Assembly (NCBI GenBank): GCA_028705905.1
Contig: JAQWCP010000008.1
Span: 1-19,490, forward strand
From: Oscillospiraceae bacterium
Lineage (GTDB): Bacteria; Bacillota; Clostridia; Oscillospirales; Oscillospiraceae
Length of the DNA: 19,490 nucleotides
Direction of reading: 5' to 3'
Position numbers and translations under genes: made by a program
Part shown: positions 1-6,660 of the stretch, one piece after another
How positions within the stretch are numbered: position 1 is the stretch's first letter
How the letters are laid out: the number at the start of each line of letters is the position of its first letter
Notes under the pieces: model-generated
Databases searched by the model: none
The model's input: only the letters and a program-made list of their open reading frames with translations
Told to the model about the DNA's origin: nothing

Positions 1-73
1 CTAAGGGATCACCCTCCCGAATTCTCAGTGTTCTACGTATTTCTTTAGGTATGACGACTCGACCTAAGTCATC
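1..73 (-). pseudogene. spoVT: 5'-truncated spoVT (AbrB-family sporulation regulator), continues off the left edge
   Basis: The minus strand from base 73 down to base 1 reads in frame as DDLGRVVIPKEIRRTL followed by RIREGDPL. This matches residues ~11-34 of SpoVT as I remember it (MKATGIVRRI-DDLGRVVIP...), the swapped-hairpin AbrB DNA-binding domain. SpoVT is a DNA-binding regulator of late forespore (sigma-G) gene expression and germination. The first ~10 codons are absent: upstream of DD the frame reads LTHG and continues to a TGA at 128-130, with no ATG or GTG start. The only nearby candidate, a TTG at 83-85, has no ribosome binding site. I infer that a mobile element entered the gene at this point and that the promoter and first codons lie at its far end. 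The remaining C-terminal part is outside the window. Another AbrB paralogue is possible, but the match to SpoVT is very close. Confidence 0.82.
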
Positions 74-82
74 CCCATGTGT
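60..82. other. Probable chromosome/element junction (att site) inside spoVT
   Basis: SpoVT similarity stops sharply at base 73 (minus-strand GAT GAC TTA GGT, Asp-Asp-Leu-Gly), and the sequence to the right belongs to the recombinase operon. Serine recombinases exchange strands at a short core, often two bases. GA occurs right at the breakpoint (73-72), but the exact core cannot be fixed from one end. The other junction is outside the window. Confidence 0.6.
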
Positions 83-107
83 CAAGCAAACACAAGAAAG
101 TTTTTCA

Positions 108-147
108 AAAATCTGCAAAGCCTGTATTCATGCGGCTTTGCAGGTTT
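108..147 (-). terminator. Rho-independent terminator after the recombinase operon
   Basis: CTGCAAAGCC (113-122) and GGCTTTGCAG (134-143) form a perfect 10-bp inverted repeat around an 11-base loop. The stem extends by A-T and G-U pairs to about 109-147. On the minus strand the hairpin is followed at once by a T-run (111-107). It lies about 50 bases downstream of the last recombinase-type gene and would stop operon transcription before the spoVT fragment. Confidence 0.75.
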
Positions 148-195
148 ACAACTTGTCGGAGCAGCGGAGACCCCTTGTGTCATTTTAGGACAAAA

Positions 196-585
196 TCAGC
201 CCTTTTTCACCGTTTTTAGTCGATGAGCAATTTTCCTTCTTGATTCTTTCATCGGTTCCACCATGCAATGTTCTCCATTCACGCAGAATATCTTTGCCCC
301 CCTTTTTTCAATTTTTTCGATGGCAGCTATTGTTGGCAGCACGTTCCGACCAATGCGCGTCATATCTTTTGCCAACACTCCATCATAGTTACCTCGGGAA
401 AGCTCTGCCATTAGGTCTTTCCATCCGGGACGCTCAAAACTTATACCGCTGCCCGTATCACGAAAAACGCTGGCAATCTCCATTTGATTTTCGCGTGCAA
501 ACACGCGAAGTTGATTCTCTTGGTTTTCAAATGGGTCTTCCAATTGATTTGCGCATGCCACCCGCATATAAACTGCGACTCTCAT
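196..585 (-). CDS. Small stand-alone resolvase/serine recombinase catalytic-domain protein lacking the catalytic serine
   Basis: A 129-residue protein made only of the N-terminal resolvase fold of serine recombinases. The expected opening YxRxS is VYMRVAC here, so the nucleophilic serine is replaced (Ala10, followed by Cys11). Other family signatures remain: the NQ..QL helix, the DTGSGISFERPGW segment and AKDMTRIGRN, corresponding to KDLSRxGR. There is no recombinase (DNA-binding) domain and no zinc ribbon. I chose the ATG at 585 because AGAGAGG (594-600) sits 8 bases before it; an ATG at 615 would overlap the upstream gene. It is the last gene of the recombinase operon. It is unlikely to cut DNA; a role as an accessory subunit, a directionality factor, or a decaying relic is inference. 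Confidence 0.85.
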   Translation of the reverse strand: MRVAVYMRVACANQLEDPFENQENQLRVFARENQMEIASVFRDTGSGISFERPGWKDLMAELSRGNYDGVLAKDMTRIGRNVLPTIAAIEKIEKRGAKIFCVNGEHCMVEPMKESRRKIAHRLKTVKKG

Positions 586-602
586 AACTTCTGCCTCTCT
601 TT

Positions 603-2213
603 CTATAACGCACATACTAAATCCTGCTCAGACAGGTTTTCGGGGCTGGACTGAAACACATCTGCAAATTTCCAGCGGATTTCAATATCCGCATCGCTAA
701 AAATCAAAACACGATCAATATCCGCATACATTTGCGCACGGAGTTCGTCATCGGATACACTTACAACGCTCGCAACTGAAGCAAGCGCAGCGACCATATT
801 TTCAGCTTGATCGGTTGTCTGCTGGTTTATCAACAACTGCTGCTCTATATCTGCCTTTTCAGCCTTCATCTGCGTGATTTTTTCCGACATAGTTGTTTTC
901 AAATCCAAAAAAGCTTCTTTGCTGATCTGCTCGGAACGATATTCTTCATATCGCTGTAGTTTCTCTGCAGTCAGGATTTCCAATGTTTTTTCTATAAAGC
1001 CCAGCCTGGAAATAAAGTCTTTCGATGCCTTTTTATTATTGTGAGACTGTACTTCCTTTACCCGTGTTTCCAAAAGCGAAACCTGCCGCTTATATGCCTC
1101 CAGTAATACAGTTTCAAGGTCTGCTTTGTCCCAGCGATACCCGCCGCATTTCACATTTGGCTGATAACGCGAGGTATCACACACATAGTAATCGCTGCCA
1201 TTACAGCCCTTTCTCAATTTACGACCGCAATGGCCACAGTAAAAAACATGATCTGATGTGTCTGAAGTTTTCCTTTCGCTTTTCTGTACGTTGCGGATTT
1301 GTTCGCCGGCCTTCTGGAATTCTTCTTTCGTGACAATTCCCTCATGCATCCCTTCTGTGACAATCCATTCTGATGGTGGCGTTCGCCTTTGCGTTTTGTC
1401 ACGAATATACCGGCTCACACATTTGTTGTTGACCATAGTGCCGGTATACTTCAAATCCGTAATAATCCGGAGTATCGTTCTATGGTTCCATATTGGGAGC
1501 CGGCCAGCCAATTCCCTGCGTTCCTTCCATTGCTTATATGCCATCGGAGTGGGTATCTGCTGTTCGTTAAGCATAACCGCCACTTCAGTAGTAGAATGCC
1601 CCGCCAAAACCGCATCAAATATTTTTCGCACAATGGGGGCGGTTTCCGGATCAGGCATAATCCGATGCTTATCCGCAGGAGACTTTACATATCCAAATGG
1701 AGGATGATTCACATATTTTCCTTTCGCCATCTTCATATGCATGGCGGATTTTACTTTGAGAGAAAGGTCTTCACTATATTTTTGATGGATCAGGTTGCGA
1801 AAGGCAATGTCAATTCCACTGGTAACACCGATATAGTCATTACTGTCAAAACTATCGTTCACGGCAATAAAGCGCACCCCGAGGAAAGGGAAAATATGCT
1901 CCAGATAATCGCCTACTTCGAGATAGCTGCGGCCAAATCGGGATAAATCTTTCACGATAACACAACTTATTTTCCCGGCTTTCGCCAAGTCAAGCATAGC
2001 TTGAAATTGAGGACGCTCGAAGTTTGTTCCTGTATAACCGTCATCGCAGAACTCTACGATAGGAAGTGTAAGCAAATCGCCATGCTTTTCAATATAGTTT
2101 TTGATGAGCAACCGTTGATTTCCCACACTATTGCTCTCATCTTTACTCCGATGAGTCCTTAAATCCACATCTTCCAGTGATAGACGGAGGTAAATTGCAA
2201 TTCTTTGTTCCAC
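603..2213 (-). CDS. Large serine recombinase (TnpX-like), third of three
   Basis: A site-specific recombinase of about 536 residues. The resolvase catalytic domain comes first, with IYLRLS (nucleophile Ser12), CDDGYTGTNFERP and VKDLSRFGR. A recombinase domain follows (around GKYVNHPPFGY), then a zinc ribbon (YCGHCGR...YYVCDTS...VKCGG) and a long coiled-coil C-terminal region. These enzymes join attP and attB through a covalent phosphoserine. I place the start at the GTG at 2213, not the ATG at 2243: AAAAGGAGG (2221-2229) lies 7 bases before the GTG, and the GTG shares its G with the upstream TAG stop. Residues upstream of that point are only the out-of-frame tail of the previous gene. Confidence 0.95.
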   Translation of the reverse strand: MEQRIAIYLRLSLEDVDLRTHRSKDESNSVGNQRLLIKNYIEKHGDLLTLPIVEFCDDGYTGTNFERPQFQAMLDLAKAGKISCVIVKDLSRFGRSYLEVGDYLEHIFPFLGVRFIAVNDSFDSNDYIGVTSGIDIAFRNLIHQKYSEDLSLKVKSAMHMKMAKGKYVNHPPFGYVKSPADKHRIMPDPETAPIVRKIFDAVLAGHSTTEVAVMLNEQQIPTPMAYKQWKERRELAGRLPIWNHRTILRIITDLKYTGTMVNNKCVSRYIRDKTQRRTPPSEWIVTEGMHEGIVTKEEFQKAGEQIRNVQKSERKTSDTSDHVFYCGHCGRKLRKGCNGSDYYVCDTSRYQPNVKCGGYRWDKADLETVLLEAYKRQVSLLETRVKEVQSHNNKKASKDFISRLGFIEKTLEILTAEKLQRYEEYRSEQISKEAFLDLKTTMSEKITQMKAEKADIEQQLLINQQTTDQAENMVAALASVASVVSVSDDELRAQMYADIDRVLIFSDADIEIRWKFADVFQSSPENLSEQDLVCAL

Positions 2214-3919
2214 TATGCTACCTCCTTTTTGAGCCGTGCACATTCCTTGAAGAGTTCCTCAAACTCGTTCAGATACTTAAACCGAACCTCAATGCTATTA
2301 TCCGAGAACAATCGAATTTCCTCGATAAAAGCATCCACCATTTCTGCGGAGAGTTCTTTTGCATGATAATAGGTATCAATCAAGTTGCTCCATCTGCGCT
2401 CTCCAAAAGAAGCAGAAACGGATTTTTGAGATATATTTTCCAATTCCTTTAGCTCCCGTTGAATCGCTAAGACTTCGGCCTTGTATTTTTCTTTTGCGTA
2501 GCGATATTCTTCCTCTGAAAGAAGCCCATCCTTCATGTCGGTATATAAATTGGTACTTAAACTTTTTTTCCGTTTGATCTCCTTTTTCAACTCGGCAATG
2601 CGGTTCATATCCGATTTTCCTTTTGCTTTTTTCTTTTCCCGCTCAATTAAACCGTTCAGTACCCTTCTCGTATCCATGAAAAGTTCCATTTGCTTTTTAA
2701 TGCTTTGTAGGACTGCCTCGTCTAACTCTGCCTGTCGTATATTTTTTTTCGGACAACCTGCATCTCCGTGTTCAATTTGTGTAGGACACTTAAAATTAAA
2801 ATATGCTTTTGCCCCACCTCTTGCGATAGAGCGTACCAGTTTAATTACTGCGCCGCAATCAGCACATATCAACTTTTTCCCATATGCGTTATTGCACTTC
2901 GGTAAATGCTCATATTTCCCATAATTTCTCTGATAACTATTTTGACGCCCACTGTTGATAGCCTGTACCTTTTCCCACAGCTCCAAGCTGATGATAGGCT
3001 CATGCGTGTGTTCGACAACATCCCATTCCTCCGGGCTTGTCCAATGAAAGGGAACACCTTTGTGGTAGCATGAGGCACTTCGCCCTTGAGCCAGATGTCC
3101 AATATAGGCGACATTTAAAAGAATATCCTTGGTTACATGGCGATTCCAGCGCAGATCAGAGCCTTTCTTGTTGTTGTTTGTAATAATTCCGCGTTCAAAG
3201 CGCAGCCGGCCTGGGGATGGATAGCCTTCCGCATTGAGAATGCGGGTAATCGTATCAATGCCTGTGCCTTCAGCACGTAATTCAAAAATGTGCTGAATTG
3301 CCGGCGCAACTTCTGGATCTATGAGCAAATGATTTTTGTTTTCCGGATCTTTGAGATAACCATGCGGTGCATAATTGCCTATAAAATCTCCACGAAGTCG
3401 CTTTACTTTCAGCGCCGACCCCGATTTGCGTGAAATATCTTTGGCATAGTAGTCGTTGATAATATTTTTTAGCGAAGCGCCCAACTCCACGCTGGAATCA
3501 AGATGAGCTGTATCATAGTTGTCGTTGATTGCAATAAAGCGAAGTTTTAGGAATGGGAATACTTTTTCAATAAAATTGCCTGTTTCAATATAATTACGCC
3601 CCAGGCGTGACAGGTCTTTTACTACAACACAATCAATTTTCCCGGCCTGTGCCTCTTGCATCATACGGCCAAATTCCGGGCGCAGAAAATCCGTTCCCGT
3701 GAATCCATTATCAACGAACAGAGCCGTCTTTGTCAGATATGGACGGTTTCTGACATATTCCTCCAAAAGCTCGATTTGATTTTCCAGAGAATCACCATTT
3801 TCTTTGCCGTTGTCTTCAACGGACAGACGCGCATAAATGGCCGTACGATAAATCAGCGGTATCTCATCTGATGACCGTATAGTCGCCGCAGCCTGATTCT
3901 TTCTTGAACTGCGTGCCAC
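2213..3919 (-). CDS. Large serine recombinase (TnpX-like), second of three
   Basis: A 568-residue paralogue of its two neighbours. An N-terminal extension rich in Ser/Lys/Ala precedes the catalytic domain: IYARLS (Ser33), VDNGFTGTDFLRP, VKDLSRLGRNY. The recombinase domain, a zinc ribbon (ICADCGA...FKCP...AGCPKK) and a strongly helical Lys/Glu-rich coiled coil follow. Start is GTG at 3919, directly after the TAA of the upstream gene, with GGGAGG at 3928-3933 eight bases away. The stop overlaps the next gene's GTG by one base. In related mobile elements, sets of two or three serine recombinases act together; whether this one is needed for excision, integration or both cannot be read from the sequence. 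Confidence 0.95.
   Translation of the reverse strand: MARSSRKNQAAATIRSSDEIPLIYRTAIYARLSVEDNGKENGDSLENQIELLEEYVRNRPYLTKTALFVDNGFTGTDFLRPEFGRMMQEAQAGKIDCVVVKDLSRLGRNYIETGNFIEKVFPFLKLRFIAINDNYDTAHLDSSVELGASLKNIINDYYAKDISRKSGSALKVKRLRGDFIGNYAPHGYLKDPENKNHLLIDPEVAPAIQHIFELRAEGTGIDTITRILNAEGYPSPGRLRFERGIITNNNKKGSDLRWNRHVTKDILLNVAYIGHLAQGRSASCYHKGVPFHWTSPEEWDVVEHTHEPIISLELWEKVQAINSGRQNSYQRNYGKYEHLPKCNNAYGKKLICADCGAVIKLVRSIARGGAKAYFNFKCPTQIEHGDAGCPKKNIRQAELDEAVLQSIKKQMELFMDTRRVLNGLIEREKKKAKGKSDMNRIAELKKEIKRKKSLSTNLYTDMKDGLLSEEEYRYAKEKYKAEVLAIQRELKELENISQKSVSASFGERRWSNLIDTYYHAKELSAEMVDAFIEEIRLFSDNSIEVRFKYLNEFEELFKECARLKKEVA
2221..2229 (-). promoter_or_regulatory. Ribosome binding site that fixes the GTG start at 2213
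   Basis: The minus strand reads AAAAGGAGG, seven bases before GTG, inside the last codons of the upstream recombinase gene. With the TAGTG stop/start overlap it points to translational coupling. Confidence 0.75.
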
Positions 3920-5611
3920 TTAAATCGCCTCCCTCTTTAAAACTTGTATATCAGTCCTCATCGCATCTTCTTTTTGACTATCTAAAAAGGCACAGATATC
4001 GGCAAACTGATCTTTTTGCTTAAATACAACTTCAATTTGTTGGTTCTCAAAGACATTAATTCGTTCAATCAGATTCACCACAACATTTCGTGTGATTTCT
4101 GAGATGTTTCTATATTGCCGAAATTGAGCCAACCAGCCTTGCTGCTCATGAAAACCGGACAGAATGCTGGTTTTATCCTGCTCATATTGCTTGATTGCTC
4201 TCTCGGCCTCCCGAACCCGATTCGTAAATTCCTCTTTGAGCGTCATAAATTCCTCTTTGGTGATGATATCTTCCTTTAAATCTTCATAAATGCCCATTCG
4301 CAAGTTGCAATTTTTATCAATCACTGTCTGCTGAATGGTTATATTGGCATCAATTTTTTTCAATTCTCGCTTTTCCCATGTTAGAGCCTCAATCTGCTGC
4401 AATGCTTGATCCATATCAAGAACAACCTGAATATGCGCCTGTACGGTTGCAAGAACAGCGGCATCAAGAGCATCTTCTCTGATACTATGCTTTGAGCAGG
4501 TTGTACGGTCCGCTTTGTTTGCTGAACAGGTGTAATAGGTATACTTTTTCCCGCCAGTTAAAACGCTTTTTCGGACAGCGGCGCTTGCACAATCGCCGCA
4601 AAAAATTCGTCCAGAGTAAGGATATACTGCATTCTCATCAGGTGAAACGCGAGTATCCTCCAGCATGAGCTGCTGCACCAAATCAAATTGTTTGCGACTG
4701 ATAATCGCCTCGTGAGTACCTTCCACTCGGGCCCACTCAGTTTCCGCTTTGTAAATACTCTTCTTGACTTTATAATTTGGGGTGGTCCGTTTCCCCTGTG
4801 TCAGCACGCCGGTGTAAATCTCATTTTTGAGTATCCGGCGAACCGCAACATGGCTCCACTGGGCTTGCTTGCCTGTCTTAAAAGAGCAAGCATAGCGAAT
4901 ACCTTGTGTTTTCTTATATTCCATCGGAGAAACAATACCCATTTCCGTAAGCCGTTCGGCAATCTTATCCGGGCTGAAGCCTTCGGTCTTCCACTTATAA
5001 ATATCTTGAACCACTTTGGCAGCATAGTCATCCACAATCAGATGATTTTTGTCCTCGGGGTCCTTCAGATATCCATAGACCGCAAAACTCCCAATAAATT
5101 CTCCCTGCCTCCGTTTTACATCCAGATGTGTCCGAACCTTGATGGATGTATCCCGGCTGTAAGAGTCATTGATGAGATTTTTGAACGGCAAAATAATACC
5201 GTCTGCCTGGCTATTTGATGCCGCACTGTCATAGTGATCGTTGATGGCGATAAAACGAATGCCAAGTCTGGGAAAGATTTTTTCGATATAATTTCCCACC
5301 TCAATGTACTCTCTACCGAAACGCGATAAATCCTTGACAATGATGCAGTTAATTTTTTGGGCCTTGATAGCTTCCATCATACGGATAAAATCAGGCCTCT
5401 GAAAATTCGTCCCTGTATAGCCATCATCACAAAATTCTTCCACAAATTCAAGTTCGGGATGTTCTTTCATATAGTTTCCAATAAGCTCACGTTGATTGGA
5501 AATGCTGTCACTCTCTGCCTTTTTCCCAGAGGACAAAGAAAAGTCGCCATCTTCCTTTGATAATCTCAGGTAGATGGCGACAAGATAGGTCGATTCTAAT
5601 ATTTGCATCAT
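3920..5611 (-). CDS. Large serine recombinase (TnpX-like), first of three
   Basis: A 563-residue enzyme, the first full-length recombinase of the operon. Catalytic domain: IYLRLS (Ser18), CDDGYTGTNFQRP, VKDLSRFGREY. The recombinase domain follows (GEFIGSFAVYGYLKDPED...), then a zinc ribbon (IFCGDCAS...YYTCSANKADRTTCSKH) and a coiled-coil C-terminal region. Start ATG at 5611 (an adjacent ATG at 5608 is equally possible) follows GGGAGTGG with short spacing. A promoter with an extended -10 lies about 70 bases upstream. It is similar in layout to the other two but clearly diverged, so the triplet is not a recent duplication. Confidence 0.95.
   Translation of the reverse strand: MMQILESTYLVAIYLRLSKEDGDFSLSSGKKAESDSISNQRELIGNYMKEHPELEFVEEFCDDGYTGTNFQRPDFIRMMEAIKAQKINCIIVKDLSRFGREYIEVGNYIEKIFPRLGIRFIAINDHYDSAASNSQADGIILPFKNLINDSYSRDTSIKVRTHLDVKRRQGEFIGSFAVYGYLKDPEDKNHLIVDDYAAKVVQDIYKWKTEGFSPDKIAERLTEMGIVSPMEYKKTQGIRYACSFKTGKQAQWSHVAVRRILKNEIYTGVLTQGKRTTPNYKVKKSIYKAETEWARVEGTHEAIISRKQFDLVQQLMLEDTRVSPDENAVYPYSGRIFCGDCASAAVRKSVLTGGKKYTYYTCSANKADRTTCSKHSIREDALDAAVLATVQAHIQVVLDMDQALQQIEALTWEKRELKKIDANITIQQTVIDKNCNLRMGIYEDLKEDIITKEEFMTLKEEFTNRVREAERAIKQYEQDKTSILSGFHEQQGWLAQFRQYRNISEITRNVVVNLIERINVFENQQIEVVFKQKDQFADICAFLDSQKEDAMRTDIQVLKREAI
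3928..3933 (-). promoter_or_regulatory. Ribosome binding site that fixes the GTG start at 3919
   Basis: The minus strand reads GGGAGG, eight bases before GTG, within the last codons of the upstream recombinase gene. Confidence 0.7.
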
Positions 5612-5668
5612 ACGCCACTCCCATTATTTTATTAGCGATTGAATCGCCACAAAACAACCGGAGTGTTT

Positions 5669-5681
5669 GCTGATTTTGTCC
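5669..5681. repeat. 13-bp sequence repeated in inverted orientation at 188-200
   Basis: GCTGATTTTGTCC at 5669-5681 is the exact reverse complement of GGACAAAATCAGC at 188-200. The two copies bracket the recombinase genes. One copy sits at the predicted transcription start of the operon, the other spans the last stop codon. A chance match over this distance is possible. Confidence 0.4.
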
Positions 5682-5725
5682 GTATTCAGTATAACATAGG
5701 CAGCAGAGAAAATCCAGTTGTTGAA
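5682..5725 (-). promoter_or_regulatory. Promoter of the large recombinase genes (extended -10)
   Basis: On the minus strand TGTTATACT (5688-5696) is a good extended -10 element (TGn plus TATACT). The -35 region is poor (TGGATT-like at 17 bases), consistent with an extended -10 promoter. It lies in the 142-base gap before the first large recombinase. Predicted transcription start is near 5681. Confidence 0.5.
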
Positions 5726-5753
5726 ATCAAAAATTGCAAGGCAGTTTTTCCCA

Positions 5754-5978
5754 TTACAAGAGCATAAGCATATTTGCAAACTGCTCATTCATGGTTGTTT
5801 TTTCTCCTGTATAGGATACTCTCACCACAACAGAGCCAACTTTAAAGCAATAAGGGTTTTTAACCTGCTCCACGAAAGCCTTGATTTTTTCTTCTGTCGG
5901 CATACTGCTATCTATTTGAACATCTCTGATGTCTACCAATTCATTTGTGCGTATAGCAGCAGTGTCCATTTTATGCAT
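5754..5978 (-). CDS. Small conserved hypothetical protein next to the recombinase module
   Basis: A 74-residue soluble acidic protein containing VDIRDVQIDSSMPTEEKI, then KNPYCFKVGSVVVRVSY and a short C-terminal helix. Small proteins with this pattern (D-x-R-D-V-x-I-D...NPY.F..G..VV) are, from memory, common beside serine recombinases in clostridial mobile elements (a DUF6870-like family). No biochemical function is known to me. Start ATG at 5978 has GGTGGTG 6-7 bases upstream; an in-frame ATG at 5969 is the alternative. It is transcribed in the same direction as the recombinases, 142 bases before the first. A regulatory or directionality-factor role is only a guess. Confidence 0.72.
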   Translation of the reverse strand: MHKMDTAAIRTNELVDIRDVQIDSSMPTEEKIKAFVEQVKNPYCFKVGSVVVRVSYTGEKTTMNEQFANMLMLL

Positions 5979-6023
5979 AAAGTCACCACCTTTTTATTTA
6001 GTGTTAACATGAAGTTGGAAAAA

Positions 6024-6036
6024 TATACTAAGTATA
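6024..6036. promoter_or_regulatory. Perfect 13-base palindrome with -10-like boxes on both strands
   Basis: TATACTAAGTATA is symmetric about its central base and presents TATACT on each strand, 46 bases before the small gene that reads leftward from 5978. It could be the -10 of that gene (its -35 is weak), an operator for a dimeric regulator, or both. Confidence 0.35.
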
Positions 6037-6219
6037 GCGTTAAAAATTGCGCCAACCACCGGCCCATTTCCTGCGCTCATCTGACCGCGTATTTGCAGGC
6101 TGCCGCTGTGCGGCACTTCGGCTGTGGGCACGCTCGATAAAGATGTCGTGGCATACTGTCCGCAGCTCCTGTATAACCTCCGGTGGCGGCTGTGAAATTG
6201 TCAAAGTACAAGCGCATGG

Positions 6220-6321
6220 CTAACGGAGCTTGTCCGTTTTATCCATACACTCATAAACACATCGAATGACCTCATTTTTTAACAGTTCGCAATGAAAAAT
6301 ATATTTCCCCTCATCGGCGCA
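6220..6321 (-). pseudogene. Possible remnant of a small gene
   Basis: The minus strand is open for 33 codons between TAG stops, encoding ...FHCELLKNEVIRCVYECM then DKTDKLR. It has plausible protein-like composition but no ATG/GTG start with a ribosome binding site. After the stop the same frame stays open to about 6041 (TISQPPPEVIQELRTVC...). It could be a decayed gene or a chance open frame. Confidence 0.2.
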
Positions 6322-6342
6322 CTATATATGGTGTTTGCGTGC

Positions 6343-6371
6343 TTGACTTTTTCAGCATATTGTGTTATTCT
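6343..6371 (+). promoter_or_regulatory. Strong promoter of the cargo operon
   Basis: TTGACT (6343-6348), a 17-base spacer, then TATTCT (6366-6371), preceded by TGT as an extended -10. This is near the housekeeping (sigma-A) consensus. Transcription should begin near 6378, giving a leader of about 280 bases before the first gene. Confidence 0.75.
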
Positions 6372-6377
6372 TCTTTT

Positions 6378-6604
6378 GTAATTGATTTTTGTGCGCCGTC
6401 CCTTTGGGATTATCAGATTTTTTCTGACTTGCACACGCTGTTAAGTTTGTATTTCAGTCAGTAGTATCACTGCGCCTTTTGGCCGGTGTATTGCTGGCTT
6501 TTTTGTTTTCCGGGAGTTTTCCCATCTGCGAGAATGACAACGGTTCGCCCTTTGGCGGACGCGAGTACCCTTTTGTGGGTCATGTTGTTATTCTCGCTTT
6601 TTTA
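6378..6604 (+). ncRNA. Structured leader RNA of the cargo operon (unassigned)
   Basis: Downstream of the promoter the leader holds several stem-loops. Module one: outer pair TGTGC (6390-6394)/GCACA (6431-6435) encloses TCCC-TTT-GGGA (6399-6409) and TCAGA-TTTTT-TCTGA (6413-6427). A weaker hairpin with a T-run follows (GCCGG...CTGGC then TTTTTT, about 6482-6504), then GGGA/TCCC near 6513-6523. Module two, at 6528-6603, has the same two-hairpins-in-a-stem plan and is listed separately. Similar CC(T)TTTGG loops recur four times. I do not recognise an Rfam class. It may be a regulatory leader, an attenuator or a stable small RNA. Confidence 0.45.
6528..6604 (+). terminator. Three-way-junction structure ending in a U-tract (attenuator/terminator)
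   Basis: GCGAGAATGACAA (6528-6540) pairs with TTGTTATTCTCGC (6585-6597) over 13 bp with one G-U. Inside are two hairpins: TCGCC-CTTT-GGCGG (about 6545-6558) and ACCC-TTTTGT-GGGT (about 6567-6580). A run of six T follows the closing stem (6598-6603). The arrangement resembles a terminator whose stem carries extra hairpins. It lies 57 bases before the first gene, so it may control read-through. Confidence 0.55.
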
Positions 6605-6660
6605 TTGCCAAAAAGCTGCAAGGCTTGTTGGATAAACCAATATTGAAAGGTGGAATCAGT

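Larger units (their letters stand above)
5979..6342. other. Divergent non-coding control region
   Basis: No convincing gene lies in these 364 bases between the leftward recombinase module and the rightward cargo operon. Visible items are the palindrome at 6024-6036, a short GC-rich hairpin near 6100-6114 (TGCCGC-TGT-GCGGCA), and open minus-strand stretches that look like remnants of a gene (6041-6321, interrupted by a TAG at 6220-6222). An origin of transfer could be here, but I see no recognisable nic-site motif. Confidence 0.45.

Noticed and set aside
80..85. Minus-strand TTGACA close to the spoVT junction, possibly an outward promoter
   Set aside because: At a 17-base spacing the downstream hexamer is TCGAGT, which does not resemble a -10 box.
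1..85. spoVT being intact through a TTG start at 83-85 (LTHGDDLGRV)
   Set aside because: No ribosome binding site precedes it, and the conserved MKATGIVRRI segment needed by the AbrB domain would still be missing.
240..587. 115-residue plus-strand open frame over the small resolvase-like gene
   Set aside because: It lies opposite a gene with clear family motifs and its own ribosome binding site, and the product has no recognisable features.
603..5611. Recent duplication of one recombinase gene
   Set aside because: The three proteins share motifs but differ through most of their length, including N-terminal extensions, zinc ribbons and C-termini.
5718..6140. 140-residue plus-strand open frame in the control region
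   Set aside because: It runs antisense to the small conserved minus-strand gene at 5754-5978, which has a better start and family-like motifs. The plus-strand product is Cys/His/Phe-rich and unlike a real protein.
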